From Lamprobacter modestohalophilus (lineage in GTDB: Bacteria; Pseudomonadota; Gammaproteobacteria; Chromatiales; Chromatiaceae), in the NCBI RefSeq assembly GCF_016583905.1, contig NZ_NRRY01000001.1, positions 186,001-250,000 of the forward strand: a DNA stretch of 64,000 nt. The letters run 5' to 3'. A program made the translations under genes and the position numbers. Under the pieces are notes generated by a model. That model had not been told where the DNA came from. It saw only the letters and a list, made by a program, of their open reading frames with translations, and searched no databases. Each line of letters opens with the position of its first letter. Positions within the stretch are counted from its first letter, which is position 1. Below, piece by piece: positions 1 through 7,896 of this stretch.

Positions 1-1470
1 CTGTTTGGAGCCAAGCTCGATGCCGAGCAGCGCGACGAGCTGATTGCGGCGATCCGACGCGAGCCGCATCGCTATGTGGCGCAAGAAGAGGTTCAACCCT
101 CGACCGCGCCGGCCTACATCAACGGCATGCTCGAGCCGCGACCGTTTGTGCTACGCAGTTTCCTGGTCAGCGAGCAAGAAGGCTACGCGGTGATGCCCGG
201 CGGTCTAAGTCGGATCGCGCTGGATACCGATACGCCGATGATCTCCAATCAGCTCGGCGGTCTGGGTAAAGATACCTGGGTCTTGGCCAGCGAGCCGGAG
301 CGCCAAGAGACCCTGATCGTCACCGCAGATGCCAATGCGCCGGCGGTGGTGCCCGCAGTGGTGCAGGAGAGCGAGGTCTCGTCTCGGGTTGCCGACAACC
401 TGTTCTGGATCGGCCGCTATGCCGAGCGCGCCGAGGGCTTGGTGCGCCTGCTGCGCATCGTCATCATCCAGATCACCGAGCGCAGCAGTCTGGCCGCTGA
501 GGCCGATGCCGATTGCTGCCTGCATCTGCTGCTGGCAGCGCTGACACATCAGAGCCAGACCTTCCCCGGCTTTGTTGGCGAGGGAGCCGCTGACCTGCTC
601 GCGCAACCGGTGCCCGAGGTGCTGTCGCTGATCAGCGACCAAAAGCGGGCTGGGGCATTGCCTCAGACCTTGCAGGCGCTGGGGCAGGCGGCTTGGTCGG
701 TGCGTGAGCGTTTGTCCAACGATACCTGGCGCGTGACCAACGATATCGAGCGCCGCCAGCGCTTGCTGACCCAGGCCCCGCCGCGCGGACTCGGCCGGGC
801 GCTGGATCTGCTCGACCCGCTGATCACCTCGTTGGTGGCCTTCTCGGCCCTGACCCACGAGAACATGACCCATAACGAGGGCTGGCACTTCCTCGAGGCC
901 GGCCGCCGGCTCGAGCGCGGCCTGCACACGGCCTCCTTACTGCGCTCGACCCTGGTCAGCGTCAGCCCCGATCAGGGGGAATCGATCTTGGTCGAGGCGG
1001 TGCTCGGCGTCACCGATAGCCTGATCACCTACCGGCGTCGCTACCAGGCCGGAACCCGCGTCGGTGCCATGCTCGACTTGGTGCTGCAGGACGAGGCGAA
1101 TCCACGCTCACTGGCGTACCAGATCGCCCGCTTGTCGGAATTGATCGACGAGATGCCCGGTAACAGCCTCTCAACGCGCCGAACGCCGGCCCAGCGCACG
1201 CTGATGCGGGTGATGACCGAACTGCGGCTCGCCGAGCTGGATCTGCTCGCCCGACCGAGCGAAGGCGGCCGACGGCGCGATGCATTAGATGCGTTACTGG
1301 CCAGTGTGGAGACCTCGATCAGCGCGCTCTCAGACGCTGTTACTGCGCAATACTTCCGGCATGAGGAGCAGCCGCATCACCTGATTGGACAGCGCTCGGA
1401 GGCCGAGGCGCTGCGGGGTGCGCTGCCGGTGACTCCCCTGGCTGCCAATCCAGCGGGGAGTCTGCGATGA
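1..1470 (+). CDS. ATP-grasp/alpha-E fusion protein, 5' end outside window
   Basis: The reading frame is open from base 1, so the gene starts upstream; a GTG at 76 is only an internal codon. The first ~85 visible residues look like the C-terminal end of a circularly permuted ATP-grasp domain (YVAQE, then PR.F.LR.F, then GYAVMPGGLSRIA). The rest is an alpha-E domain beginning SRVADNLFWIGRYAERAE, all-helical. Fusions or neighbours of these two domains with a transglutaminase are a known but biochemically unproven gene set, proposed to make or modify peptides by ATP-dependent ligation. The stop overlaps the next start (ATGA), so the two genes are translationally coupled. Assignment by family is firm; the reaction is unknown. 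Confidence 0.85.
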   Translation: MFGAKLDAEQRDELIAAIRREPHRYVAQEEVQPSTAPAYINGMLEPRPFVLRSFLVSEQEGYAVMPGGLSRIALDTDTPMISNQLGGLGKDTWVLASEPERQETLIVTADANAPAVVPAVVQESEVSSRVADNLFWIGRYAERAEGLVRLLRIVIIQITERSSLAAEADADCCLHLLLAALTHQSQTFPGFVGEGAADLLAQPVPEVLSLISDQKRAGALPQTLQALGQAAWSVRERLSNDTWRVTNDIERRQRLLTQAPPRGLGRALDLLDPLITSLVAFSALTHENMTHNEGWHFLEAGRRLERGLHTASLLRSTLVSVSPDQGESILVEAVLGVTDSLITYRRRYQAGTRVGAMLDLVLQDEANPRSLAYQIARLSELIDEMPGNSLSTRRTPAQRTLMRVMTELRLAELDLLARPSEGGRRRDALDALLASVETSISALSDAVTAQYFRHEEQPHHLIGQRSEAEALRGALPVTPLAANPAGSLR

Positions 1471-2360
1471 GGTATCAGATCACCCATCAGACGCGCTATG
1501 GATACGGCGGTCCGGTCTCGCTCTGCCACAGCATTGCTCACCTGAAACCGCGCGAGACGCCCAACCAACGCTGCAAGCTCGCGAATCTACGGATCAACCC
1601 TTGGCCCTCGGTGGTGCGTGAGCATCGCGATTTCTTTGGCAACCGGGTCAGCTACTTCTCGGTGCAGCAGTCGCATCTGCAGCTCGAGATCACCGCCACT
1701 GCAGAGGTCGAGGTCTGGGCCCCTGCGCTGCCGGAGCCGGCCGCGACTCAGCCTTGGGAGAAGATGCGGACTCAGCTACAGGATAGCGTCGGTGCCGAGG
1801 TTGCATCGGCGCGCCTCTTCACGCTGCCATCGCCTGCGGCGCCGCTCGATCCGCTGGCGGCCGAGTATGCACGCGAGTCTTTCATGCCTGAGCGCCCGTT
1901 GCTGGAAGCGGCGTTGGATCTGGTGAGCCGTATCTATCGCGATTTCGAATACGATGCGGCGTCGACCACCGTTGCAACCCCGCTGGCTGAGGTGCTGCAG
2001 CTGCGTCGGGGCGTCTGCCAGGATTTCGCCCATCTTGCGGTCTCAGCGCTTCGCGGCCTTGGCTTGCCAGCCCGCTATGTCAGCGGCTACCTCGAGACCT
2101 TGCCCCCACCTGGCCAGCCCAAGCTGCGTGGCGCGGATGCCTCACATGCCTGGCTCGCGATCTACTGTCCGGAGGCGATCCACACCGGCGGCTGGGTCGA
2201 TCTTGACCCGACCAATGATTGTGCGATCACCGACCAGTACATCACCACCGCGATCGGGCGTGATTATCAGGACGTTACGCCACTGCGCGGCGTGTTTTAT
2301 GGCGGTGGCGAGCACAGTCTGGCCGTCTCGGTTGATGTCGATCGGCTAGAGCACAACTAA
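1467..2360 (+). CDS. Transglutaminase-like protein with N-terminal beta domain
   Basis: A 297-residue protein. It has the bacterial transglutaminase-like N-terminal domain (starts MRYQITHQTRYGY) followed by a papain-like transglutaminase core. The catalytic triad is visible: Cys184 in RRGVCQDFAHL, His227 in ASHAWLA and Asp247 in VDLDPTND. Such proteins are predicted cysteine peptidases or amide-transfer enzymes acting on peptides. It overlaps the ATP-grasp/alpha-E gene by 4 bp, as is usual for this gene pair, which suggests one makes an amide bond and the other trims or transfers it. No signal peptide is seen, so it is probably cytoplasmic. The gene ends just before a triple dispersed repeat. 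Confidence 0.88.
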   Translation: MRYQITHQTRYGYGGPVSLCHSIAHLKPRETPNQRCKLANLRINPWPSVVREHRDFFGNRVSYFSVQQSHLQLEITATAEVEVWAPALPEPAATQPWEKMRTQLQDSVGAEVASARLFTLPSPAAPLDPLAAEYARESFMPERPLLEAALDLVSRIYRDFEYDAASTTVATPLAEVLQLRRGVCQDFAHLAVSALRGLGLPARYVSGYLETLPPPGQPKLRGADASHAWLAIYCPEAIHTGGWVDLDPTNDCAITDQYITTAIGRDYQDVTPLRGVFYGGGEHSLAVSVDVDRLEHN

Positions 2361-2382
2361 AAGGGCCGTTTCGGATTGCCGT

Positions 2383-2534
2383 CAAACAAGCGTCTTATCG
2401 TCCGGGTTGGCGACGTGCTATGGGCGTTATCGTGAAGCGCGCGCTTCATCGTCCCGAGTGGCGTTGCGCTTTAGACGTTACGGTGAATCTCACGCGATTC
2501 ATTCTCCGGGGTGGCACCGCGCCATAGGCGTTAG
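2383..2534 (+). repeat. Three tandem units of the CGTTA-ended dispersed repeat
   Basis: Three related units lie head to tail: about 2383-2429, 2430-2480 and 2481-2534, each ending in CGTTA. Unit 2 contains the perfect palindrome GAAGCGCGCGCTTC. Unit 3 has hairpin TGAATC/GATTCA, a CCGGGG linker, then TGGCACCGCGCCA and GGCGTTAG. The same layout recurs near 15968, 25382, 32002, 45231, 47140, 49341, 52856 and 63310. The final TTA at 2531-2533 is the stop codon (TAA) of the minus-strand transporter gene. Function is unknown; a 3'-end RNA structure or a mobile REP-like element are both possible. Confidence 0.8.
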
Positions 2535-3433
2535 AGCTGCGTCAGCAAAAACAGCCCGATCAGCATCACCGCACTGCCGACAAGCTTGGCGCGGGTGCGG
2601 CCCTCGCCAAAATACCAGCGGCCGATCAGCACTGAGAACATCCCGGCGGTGCGCTTCACCGCCATTGCGTAGCTGGCGAGCGTCATGCTGAGCGCGATCT
2701 GGTCGGCAATGCGCATCAGCGCGAACAGTACCCCGAGCAGCAGCAAGGGGCGCGCCTGGCGGGCCAGCTGCGGCGGCAGGACTTCGCGATAGAAGCGCCG
2801 GTCTTGAACGCTGAACAGCGTAAACAGCACGATCGGGTTGATGATGGCAACCATCACCGCGAACGAGAGCGGGTCAGAGCGCTCGATGCCGATGCGCCCG
2901 AGCGTCGAGGCGGTGGCGAAGCAGGCCGCGGCGGTCAAGGTGAAGGCACTGCCGGGATTGGTGACCAGGCGCAGCAGTGGCCGATGCCAATCCTCTTGCT
3001 CGTGACTGAGGGCGAGGATGTAGCTGCCGATGACCAGCAAGCCGATGCCGAGGAAACCGAGCGCGCCCGGCAAGGCGCCAGTGAGCAACCACTCGATGAT
3101 GATCACAAACGCCGGGGTCAGGGTCAGGATCGGCCCGACCAGCGACACCTCGCTGCGGTGAATGGCGACGTTGAGCGACCAGCCGCCGAGCCCGGAGATC
3201 AGCCCGCCCAGCAGGACGACCTGCAGATAGATGCGGTCCTCGAACGGAAAGTCGTGATACCAGACGATCAACGGCAGGGTGACTAGCAGGCTGGCGAGGT
3301 TGACATAGAGCGTGAGCGCGCGGACCGAAAGGGTCAGGCTCAGGTGCTTGGTGACGGCGAGTCGCGAGGCGTGAAAGAACGCAGACAGCAGCGAGAACAA
3401 GATCCACAGGTGGGCATAGGCGCTGAGGTCCAT
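2531..3433 (-). CDS. EamA/DMT-family membrane transporter
   Basis: The protein has about ten hydrophobic segments arranged as two EamA repeats, the fold of drug/metabolite transporters that export or import small metabolites across the inner membrane. I place the start at the ATG at 3433 (MDLSAYAHLWILFSLLSAFF), because the longer frame to 3532 adds 33 polar residues and because the first membrane helix then begins normally. The length of 300 residues fits the family. Substrate cannot be told. The stop codon lies inside the right end of a dispersed repeat. Upstream, the phrase GGTCCATCGCTA occurs at both 3429 and 3494, a small local duplication. Confidence 0.8.
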   Translation of the reverse strand: MDLSAYAHLWILFSLLSAFFHASRLAVTKHLSLTLSVRALTLYVNLASLLVTLPLIVWYHDFPFEDRIYLQVVLLGGLISGLGGWSLNVAIHRSEVSLVGPILTLTPAFVIIIEWLLTGALPGALGFLGIGLLVIGSYILALSHEQEDWHRPLLRLVTNPGSAFTLTAAACFATASTLGRIGIERSDPLSFAVMVAIINPIVLFTLFSVQDRRFYREVLPPQLARQARPLLLLGVLFALMRIADQIALSMTLASYAMAVKRTAGMFSVLIGRWYFGEGRTRAKLVGSAVMLIGLFLLTQL

Positions 3434-3577
3434 CGCTAATACATCCAGAAAAAAATGTACGCTGGACTCTGCATGTTCCCGGCATAGGCACAAAGGTCCA
3501 TCGCTAGCGCGTCCTGCCTGCAGCGGCTGCAATCAGGGGATGGTGAAGCGCATTGGCGGCGAGAGCCATGGTCATGG

Positions 3578-5236
3578 CTAGCGCGTCCAGCCGGTGGCGC
3601 TCTGGAATTGACCCACTGGGCCGTAGTGGAGGTGTCCTTCAGCGCAGTCTTGCTTGATTATTGTGCTGTTGTACTCGGCAAAGCGGCGCTGAAAGTCGGC
3701 GCGGCGCTGCCAGTCTGCGTCCGAGAACTGTCCTTGCGCGCGGAGCACACGCAGGCTCGGGATGCCGGGAAATGAGAACAGACCGGCACCTCCGATCCCC
3801 GAGAACAGTTTCAACTGCAGGCTGAGCAGGAGCGGGCCATCGGCGCCGAGGGTTGAGCGGCCGAGGGCGTCCATCGGGCTGAGACTCAGGCTGTAGCAGG
3901 GTTGGTTCAGGGTCATCTGATGCATCCGCCGAGCCGGCGAGGCGCGTTTGAGCTGCTGAGCCCGCGCTGCGGAGAGGTCGTGCAGCGGCTGCGCGAGGGC
4001 GAGCAGATCGGCGCGGATCGCCGCACTCAGACCAATGGACTCGAGGTTCTGAGCGATCTGGCGTAAGGGTAACAGTCGGTGACGCTGCCAGGGCCTCGGC
4101 GCCTGCTCCGCGCCGGTGAACGCGCGCAATAGGGCGCTGGCCGTCGCGGTGAGTCGTTGGTGCAGCTGTCGGATCAGCCGTTCAAAGGCTGGGGTTGCCA
4201 AGAGGTCCCAGCTCGGCAGTGCGATCAGACAGCCCAGCGGGCGCTGGCCGGCGCAGCTCGCGCTGGCATCTGCCGGCAGCCGTTGCGCACCAAGGGCGGC
4301 GAGATCGGGGTCGAGCGCCTGGAGGCGGTCATCGAGCAACCTGGGGCCGATGAAGCTGAGCGGATCGAGACATTGTCGCGCCAGATAGGGGTCGTGCTGA
4401 TCCCCGTATCGGTCGGCCTGGTGCAGCGCCCGGAGTTCTGGTGGCCGCCAGTAGATCAGATGCAAATGGAAGGACTTGAGCGCCTGCACGCTCTCGCGGT
4501 CGTGGGTATTGGGATCACAGTTCAGTGCCAGTTGTAGCCAGCCAGCCTGGGTGGCGACCTCCGTCGTAGCAGTCTCTGTCGTGGCAACCCCGGACGAGGC
4601 GATCTGCTTCATGCCGAGCTGCTCGGTGTCGACCTGATTCATGCCGAGCTGCGCCATTGGCGCGTTGCCGGCGCGGAATCTCGGATCAGCCTCAGCGCCG
4701 AGCCCGAACTCGCGGCGGATCTCGGGGCGGCTAACGAAGCGATGAAAGTTGGCGGCGGTCTGCCAGAGCAGTTGTCCGGTGATCGGCATGACGGAGTCGG
4801 CATCGGCCTTGGGTGCCTGTCCGGCGCCGTGCGGCGAGACCTCGGTCAGCATCAGGTCGAACAGGGCGTGAGGCGAGGCCTTGTCGATCAAGGCGAGCTG
4901 ATCGGTTGGCTGAGTTGGCTGAGTTAGCTCAGCTGGCTCAATTGGCTGAGTTAGCTGAGTGGGATCAGTGGGCTCAGTGGGTGCAGAGCAGCTAGGTGCT
5001 GGGCGGCTAGATGCTGGGTGGCCTGAATCCCGTGCCGTTTCGCCCCGCAGTTCGAGGCGTTGGATGCTGCGCCGTGCAAAGCGCGTCTCCGGGGTCTGCG
5101 CGCTCTGCTCCGCTGGGCTGAGCGCGAGCCCTGGCGGTGGCCCCGGTATGCGCAGCTGCTGCCAGGCGACCGGCATCTGGCCCAGGTCGGCGGGCATCAG
5201 CGTGGCAAAGGGATCTGAGCCTGTGCGTCGAGGCAA
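3578..5236 (-). CDS. Hypothetical protein, last gene of the MCE operon
   Basis: A 552-residue protein I do not recognise. It follows the lipoprotein gene by 4 bp on the same strand, so it is probably co-transcribed with the MCE transporter. The N-terminal third is rich in Pro, Thr, Ser and Gln and includes a stretch made by a 9-bp tandem repeat (TQP-like triplets, roughly residues 84-111). The rest looks folded: a region with Trp and Arg/Leu-rich helices, then a C-terminal segment with Gly-rich FSGIGGAGLFSFPG and a final EYNSTIIKQDCAEGHLHYGP. No signal peptide or membrane helix is evident. It may be an accessory protein, but function is not inferable from sequence. Confidence 0.6.
   Translation of the reverse strand: MPRRTGSDPFATLMPADLGQMPVAWQQLRIPGPPPGLALSPAEQSAQTPETRFARRSIQRLELRGETARDSGHPASSRPAPSCSAPTEPTDPTQLTQPIEPAELTQPTQPTDQLALIDKASPHALFDLMLTEVSPHGAGQAPKADADSVMPITGQLLWQTAANFHRFVSRPEIRREFGLGAEADPRFRAGNAPMAQLGMNQVDTEQLGMKQIASSGVATTETATTEVATQAGWLQLALNCDPNTHDRESVQALKSFHLHLIYWRPPELRALHQADRYGDQHDPYLARQCLDPLSFIGPRLLDDRLQALDPDLAALGAQRLPADASASCAGQRPLGCLIALPSWDLLATPAFERLIRQLHQRLTATASALLRAFTGAEQAPRPWQRHRLLPLRQIAQNLESIGLSAAIRADLLALAQPLHDLSAARAQQLKRASPARRMHQMTLNQPCYSLSLSPMDALGRSTLGADGPLLLSLQLKLFSGIGGAGLFSFPGIPSLRVLRAQGQFSDADWQRRADFQRRFAEYNSTIIKQDCAEGHLHYGPVGQFQSATGWTR
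4906..4986. repeat. 9-bp tandem array inside a coding region
   Basis: Nine consecutive 9-mers resembling TTGGCTGAG (variants TTAGCTCAG, CTGGCTCAA, TGGGATCAG, TGGGCTCAG, TGGGTGCAG). On the minus strand this encodes a Thr-Gln-Pro/Glu-Pro type tripeptide repeat in the hypothetical protein at 3578-5236. The period is a multiple of three, so copy-number change keeps the frame. Confidence 0.9.
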
Positions 5237-5240
5237 GAGA

Positions 5241-5963
5241 TCAGCCGTCGCTGGCCAGGGTGCGCTTGAGGGTTGGCGCCAGACGCTGAAGGTCCTGCAT
5301 CGCTTGGGTGAGCAAACGCCCGGTCAAGCGGTTGAAGGCCTGCGCCATCGCCTCGGGGGTGTTGGCCGCCGTCGGCGCTTGTCCGCTGTAGCTGTGGGCG
5401 AACTGGATCGATCGGTCTTGCTGGGCGATGAGCGTCAGGTTGAAGGCGGCGCTGACCTGAGGTGGCGTTGCGGTCGGCAGATGTTCCAGGCGAGTGAGCT
5501 CACCGTTGAGCATGAAATCCGCTTGCGCGCGGTCCGCCACCGAGACCACGAACTGGAAGCTGCCGCTGGCGCGTAGGGCCGCGATCAGCGCCTCGCTGAT
5601 CGCTCGGCCCGGCACCTCGTCCCACAGGAAGGCATCATAGCGTTGCACTTGCAGCGGGGCGTCCGCAGTGCGAAACAGGATCTGGGTACCGCCGAGGAAG
5701 CCACGCGCCGCCAAGGGTGTAATCAGCAGACTCCCCGGCACGGACTGAGGGCTGGGCGAGATGGCCACCTCGGGCTGCAGCGTATAGAACTGATCGCGCT
5801 GGGCTGGCCCGGAGCTTCCGCAGCCAGCGAGGGCTAGGGCTGTGAGCAGCAGAGCGCCGAGCAGCCGGGCGTCGCGCGGCCCCGTATCGTGCGGCCCCAC
5901 ATCGCGCAGCCCCGTATCGCGCGCTACCCGCGTTTTTAGCCATCGCCTCAGCGATTGAACCAT
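5241..5963 (-). CDS. ABC-type transport auxiliary lipoprotein (PqiC/MCE type)
   Basis: The N-terminus has a charged stretch, a hydrophobic segment and a lipobox LALAGC, so this is a lipoprotein. It continues with QFYTLQP, typical of the PqiC/auxiliary lipoprotein family (usually around 200 residues) that partners MCE-type lipid transporters at the outer membrane. The family is supported by position: it overlaps the MCE gene by 16 bp and precedes the unknown protein by 4 bp. The region before the signal helix is extended by three 15-bp repeats (RDTGLRDVGPHDTGPRDA), so the true start may be further inside the frame. Likely role: receiving or delivering phospholipid across the periplasm. Confidence 0.8.
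   Translation of the reverse strand: MVQSLRRWLKTRVARDTGLRDVGPHDTGPRDARLLGALLLTALALAGCGSSGPAQRDQFYTLQPEVAISPSPQSVPGSLLITPLAARGFLGGTQILFRTADAPLQVQRYDAFLWDEVPGRAISEALIAALRASGSFQFVVSVADRAQADFMLNGELTRLEHLPTATPPQVSAAFNLTLIAQQDRSIQFAHSYSGQAPTAANTPEAMAQAFNRLTGRLLTQAMQDLQRLAPTLKRTLASDG
5878..5922. repeat. 15-bp tandem triplicate
   Basis: Three 15-mers (GGCCCCGTATCGTGC and close variants) lie in the 5' part of the lipoprotein gene and encode a repeated RDxGxRD-like pentapeptide before the signal helix. Confidence 0.85.
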
Positions 5964-7042
5964 GGCGACTGGTCCTCCTGCTCCTGTCCGCGCAGCAATG
6001 AGACCGGGTCCTCGCGCAACTCACGCGAGAGCGCGGAGAGATTGCGCGATGCGCTCTCGATGTTGCTCAGGATCGGCGCCAAGGCTGCGGACAGTTCTTG
6101 TAACACATACTGCACGTCGTCTAGGGAGCCCTGCACGCTAGGTCGGCTGGCCTGGACCAATTGCTGCAACTCGTCGGCCAGCGCGGTGTATTGGACCACG
6201 GCGTTCTGGATCTCCTCGGTGCGCGATGGCAGCGCCGCCGAGACCACCGCCAGATTCTCCGAGAGTGTCTGCACGGCGGTCAGGATGCCCTGAATCTGCT
6301 CCGGATTGACGCTCTGCTCGATGTTGGCGCTGACCCCGACCAGATTGTCGAGCACCGAGCCCAGTCCCTGGCCAAGATCAGCGCCCAGTTCCCCAGTGCC
6401 GTCTTCGCCGTCTTGGAACATCCCCAGCAGCCCCTGGATGCGCTCTTGCAGTCGGGCGAGCGCTGGGCGGATCACCTCGTCGAGGCTGCGCTGAGCTTGC
6501 TCAATGGTGGCGCTGATCTGCATGCCAAGGTCTGGCTCACGGTCGATGGTCGGGATATCGCTGTTTGCACTCAAGGTGACCGCTGCCGTTCCTGGGATGA
6601 TCCGAATGATGTTGCCCTGCAGCACACCGGCGGGCGCGAGCTGGGCGACACTGTCGGCGGGCACCGGCCAGTCTTGCTGAATACTCAGCGTGGCGCGGAA
6701 GCAGGGCAGATCCGGCGCGCGCGCTGTTGTCGGCTGCGGGCAATTGGCGCGATCGGCGTCATCGCTGAAGACCGGCTCGAGGGCGCGCACGCGGCCGATG
6801 ACGAAGCCCTCCTGAATCACATCGATGCCACTGTCGAGACCATTGGCGTCGAGGAAATAGGCACGCAGGCTATAGCCGCTGAACAGACCAGGCGCCAGCA
6901 ACAGCAGCACGCCGAGCACCAAGCCCAGCATCGCCAACACGAACAGGCCTGAGAGCGCCAGATCACGCTGGCGACCATGGGCCTGGCGCTTACCGGGCGC
7001 CCCAAGCTCGGGCGGCGAATAGAGACGATTCAACCTGCTCAT
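5948..7042 (-). CDS. MCE/MlaD-family lipid-transport protein
   Basis: A 364-residue protein with one N-terminal membrane helix (LFVLAMLGLVLGVLLLLAPGLF, about residues 31-52) and a single MCE domain beginning near ANGLDSGIDVIQEGFVIGRV. The C-terminal half is a long predicted helix (ADLGQGLGSVLDN, VSANIEQSVNPEQIQ, VQTLSENLAVVSAAL). MCE proteins form hexameric rings in the periplasm that carry phospholipid between membranes, fed by the permease/ATPase pair encoded upstream. The MCE part holds an insertion with two Cys (ANCPQPTTARAPDLPCF). It overlaps the lipoprotein gene; 97 bp separate it from the ATPase gene. Confidence 0.85.
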   Translation of the reverse strand: MSRLNRLYSPPELGAPGKRQAHGRQRDLALSGLFVLAMLGLVLGVLLLLAPGLFSGYSLRAYFLDANGLDSGIDVIQEGFVIGRVRALEPVFSDDADRANCPQPTTARAPDLPCFRATLSIQQDWPVPADSVAQLAPAGVLQGNIIRIIPGTAAVTLSANSDIPTIDREPDLGMQISATIEQAQRSLDEVIRPALARLQERIQGLLGMFQDGEDGTGELGADLGQGLGSVLDNLVGVSANIEQSVNPEQIQGILTAVQTLSENLAVVSAALPSRTEEIQNAVVQYTALADELQQLVQASRPSVQGSLDDVQYVLQELSAALAPILSNIESASRNLSALSRELREDPVSLLRGQEQEDQSPWFNR

Positions 7043-7095
7043 GCTATCTACGATTGACGATCCACCACGATCAACTATCCGCTAACCACGCACCA

Positions 7096-7130
7096 CTCAC
7101 TTCTCAGTTCTCACTTCTCATTACTCACTA
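7096..7130. repeat. Heptamer array between ATPase and MCE genes
   Basis: Five 7-mers in a row: CTCACTT, CTCAGTT, CTCACTT, CTCATTA, CTCACTA. It occupies the 96-bp gap of the operon. Other heptamer arrays lie at 32996 and 35563, also outside genes. Confidence 0.8.
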
Positions 7131-7138
7131 CTGCTTAT

Positions 7139-7894
7139 TCAGGGATGTCCTTCAAGGATAGTACGCAGCTCGAGATCCTCAGCGCTGGTGTTCTCTAAGC
7201 CAGCGCGGGTGCCATCAAACAGCAGACGACCGCGGTCCATGACCAGCACCCGATCCTCAGGGCCGATGACATCGAGCATCGCATTATCGGTGGCGATGAA
7301 GGTGAGGCCTCTGGTCTCGCGCTGAACCTGCAGGATGCTCAGGATATCGCGTAACGCCGGCCGATCGAGTCCATCGCTGAGGCCATCGCAGATCAGCAGC
7401 TCAGGCTGGTTGATCAGCGCGCGGGCTAGCTCGGCGCTGCGGCGTTGTCCGAGCGAGAGTGCGCGGGGGTAGTGATGGGTCATGCCGTCGAGCTGAAGCT
7501 GGGTGATCACCAGGCGCGCCGCGCGGGCCAGTGCCGAGCGATCCAGGGGCCGCGAGCGCATCGGCAGCAGTAGGTTCTCCAGCAGGGTCAGTTCATCGAG
7601 CAGCGAGCCGCCTTGGAGGACGACGCCGAGGCGGCTGCGCAGCCGATTCATCTGGGCATCGGTCAGGGTGGCCAGGTCTTGGCCAAAGAGCCTGATCGCG
7701 CCTGAGGAAGGCTGATCGAGGCCAAGCATGAGCCGCAGCGTCAGGCTCTTGCCAGCGCCATTGGGGCCGATCAACAGCAGGGCATCGCCGCGTCGCACCG
7801 AGAGCGAGAGGGCGTTCAGCGCGCAGCGTCCGTTGACGTGCTGAAACACCTGATCGAGCTCAACCAGGGGCGGATTGGCCGGAGGCGCGTTCAT
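7139..7894 (-). CDS. ABC transporter ATP-binding protein lacking catalytic Glu and His
   Basis: MlaF-like ATPase of the MCE operon, 251 residues from the ATG at 7894; a TTG at 7900 overlapping the permease stop (TTGA) is an alternative. The Walker A motif GPNGAGKS (43-50) is intact. The signature is LSLGQ (146-150) rather than LSGGQ. Walker B reads LLICDG (166-171): the Glu that normally follows the Asp is Gly. The H-loop reads IATDN, with Thr202 where His is expected. Both residues are needed for hydrolysis in ordinary ABC ATPases, so this subunit may bind ATP but hydrolyse it poorly, or work in an unusual way. The other operon genes look intact. Confidence 0.85.
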   Translation of the reverse strand: MNAPPANPPLVELDQVFQHVNGRCALNALSLSVRRGDALLLIGPNGAGKSLTLRLMLGLDQPSSGAIRLFGQDLATLTDAQMNRLRSRLGVVLQGGSLLDELTLLENLLLPMRSRPLDRSALARAARLVITQLQLDGMTHHYPRALSLGQRRSAELARALINQPELLICDGLSDGLDRPALRDILSILQVQRETRGLTFIATDNAMLDVIGPEDRVLVMDRGRLLFDGTRAGLENTSAEDLELRTILEGHP

Positions 7895-7896
7895 GA

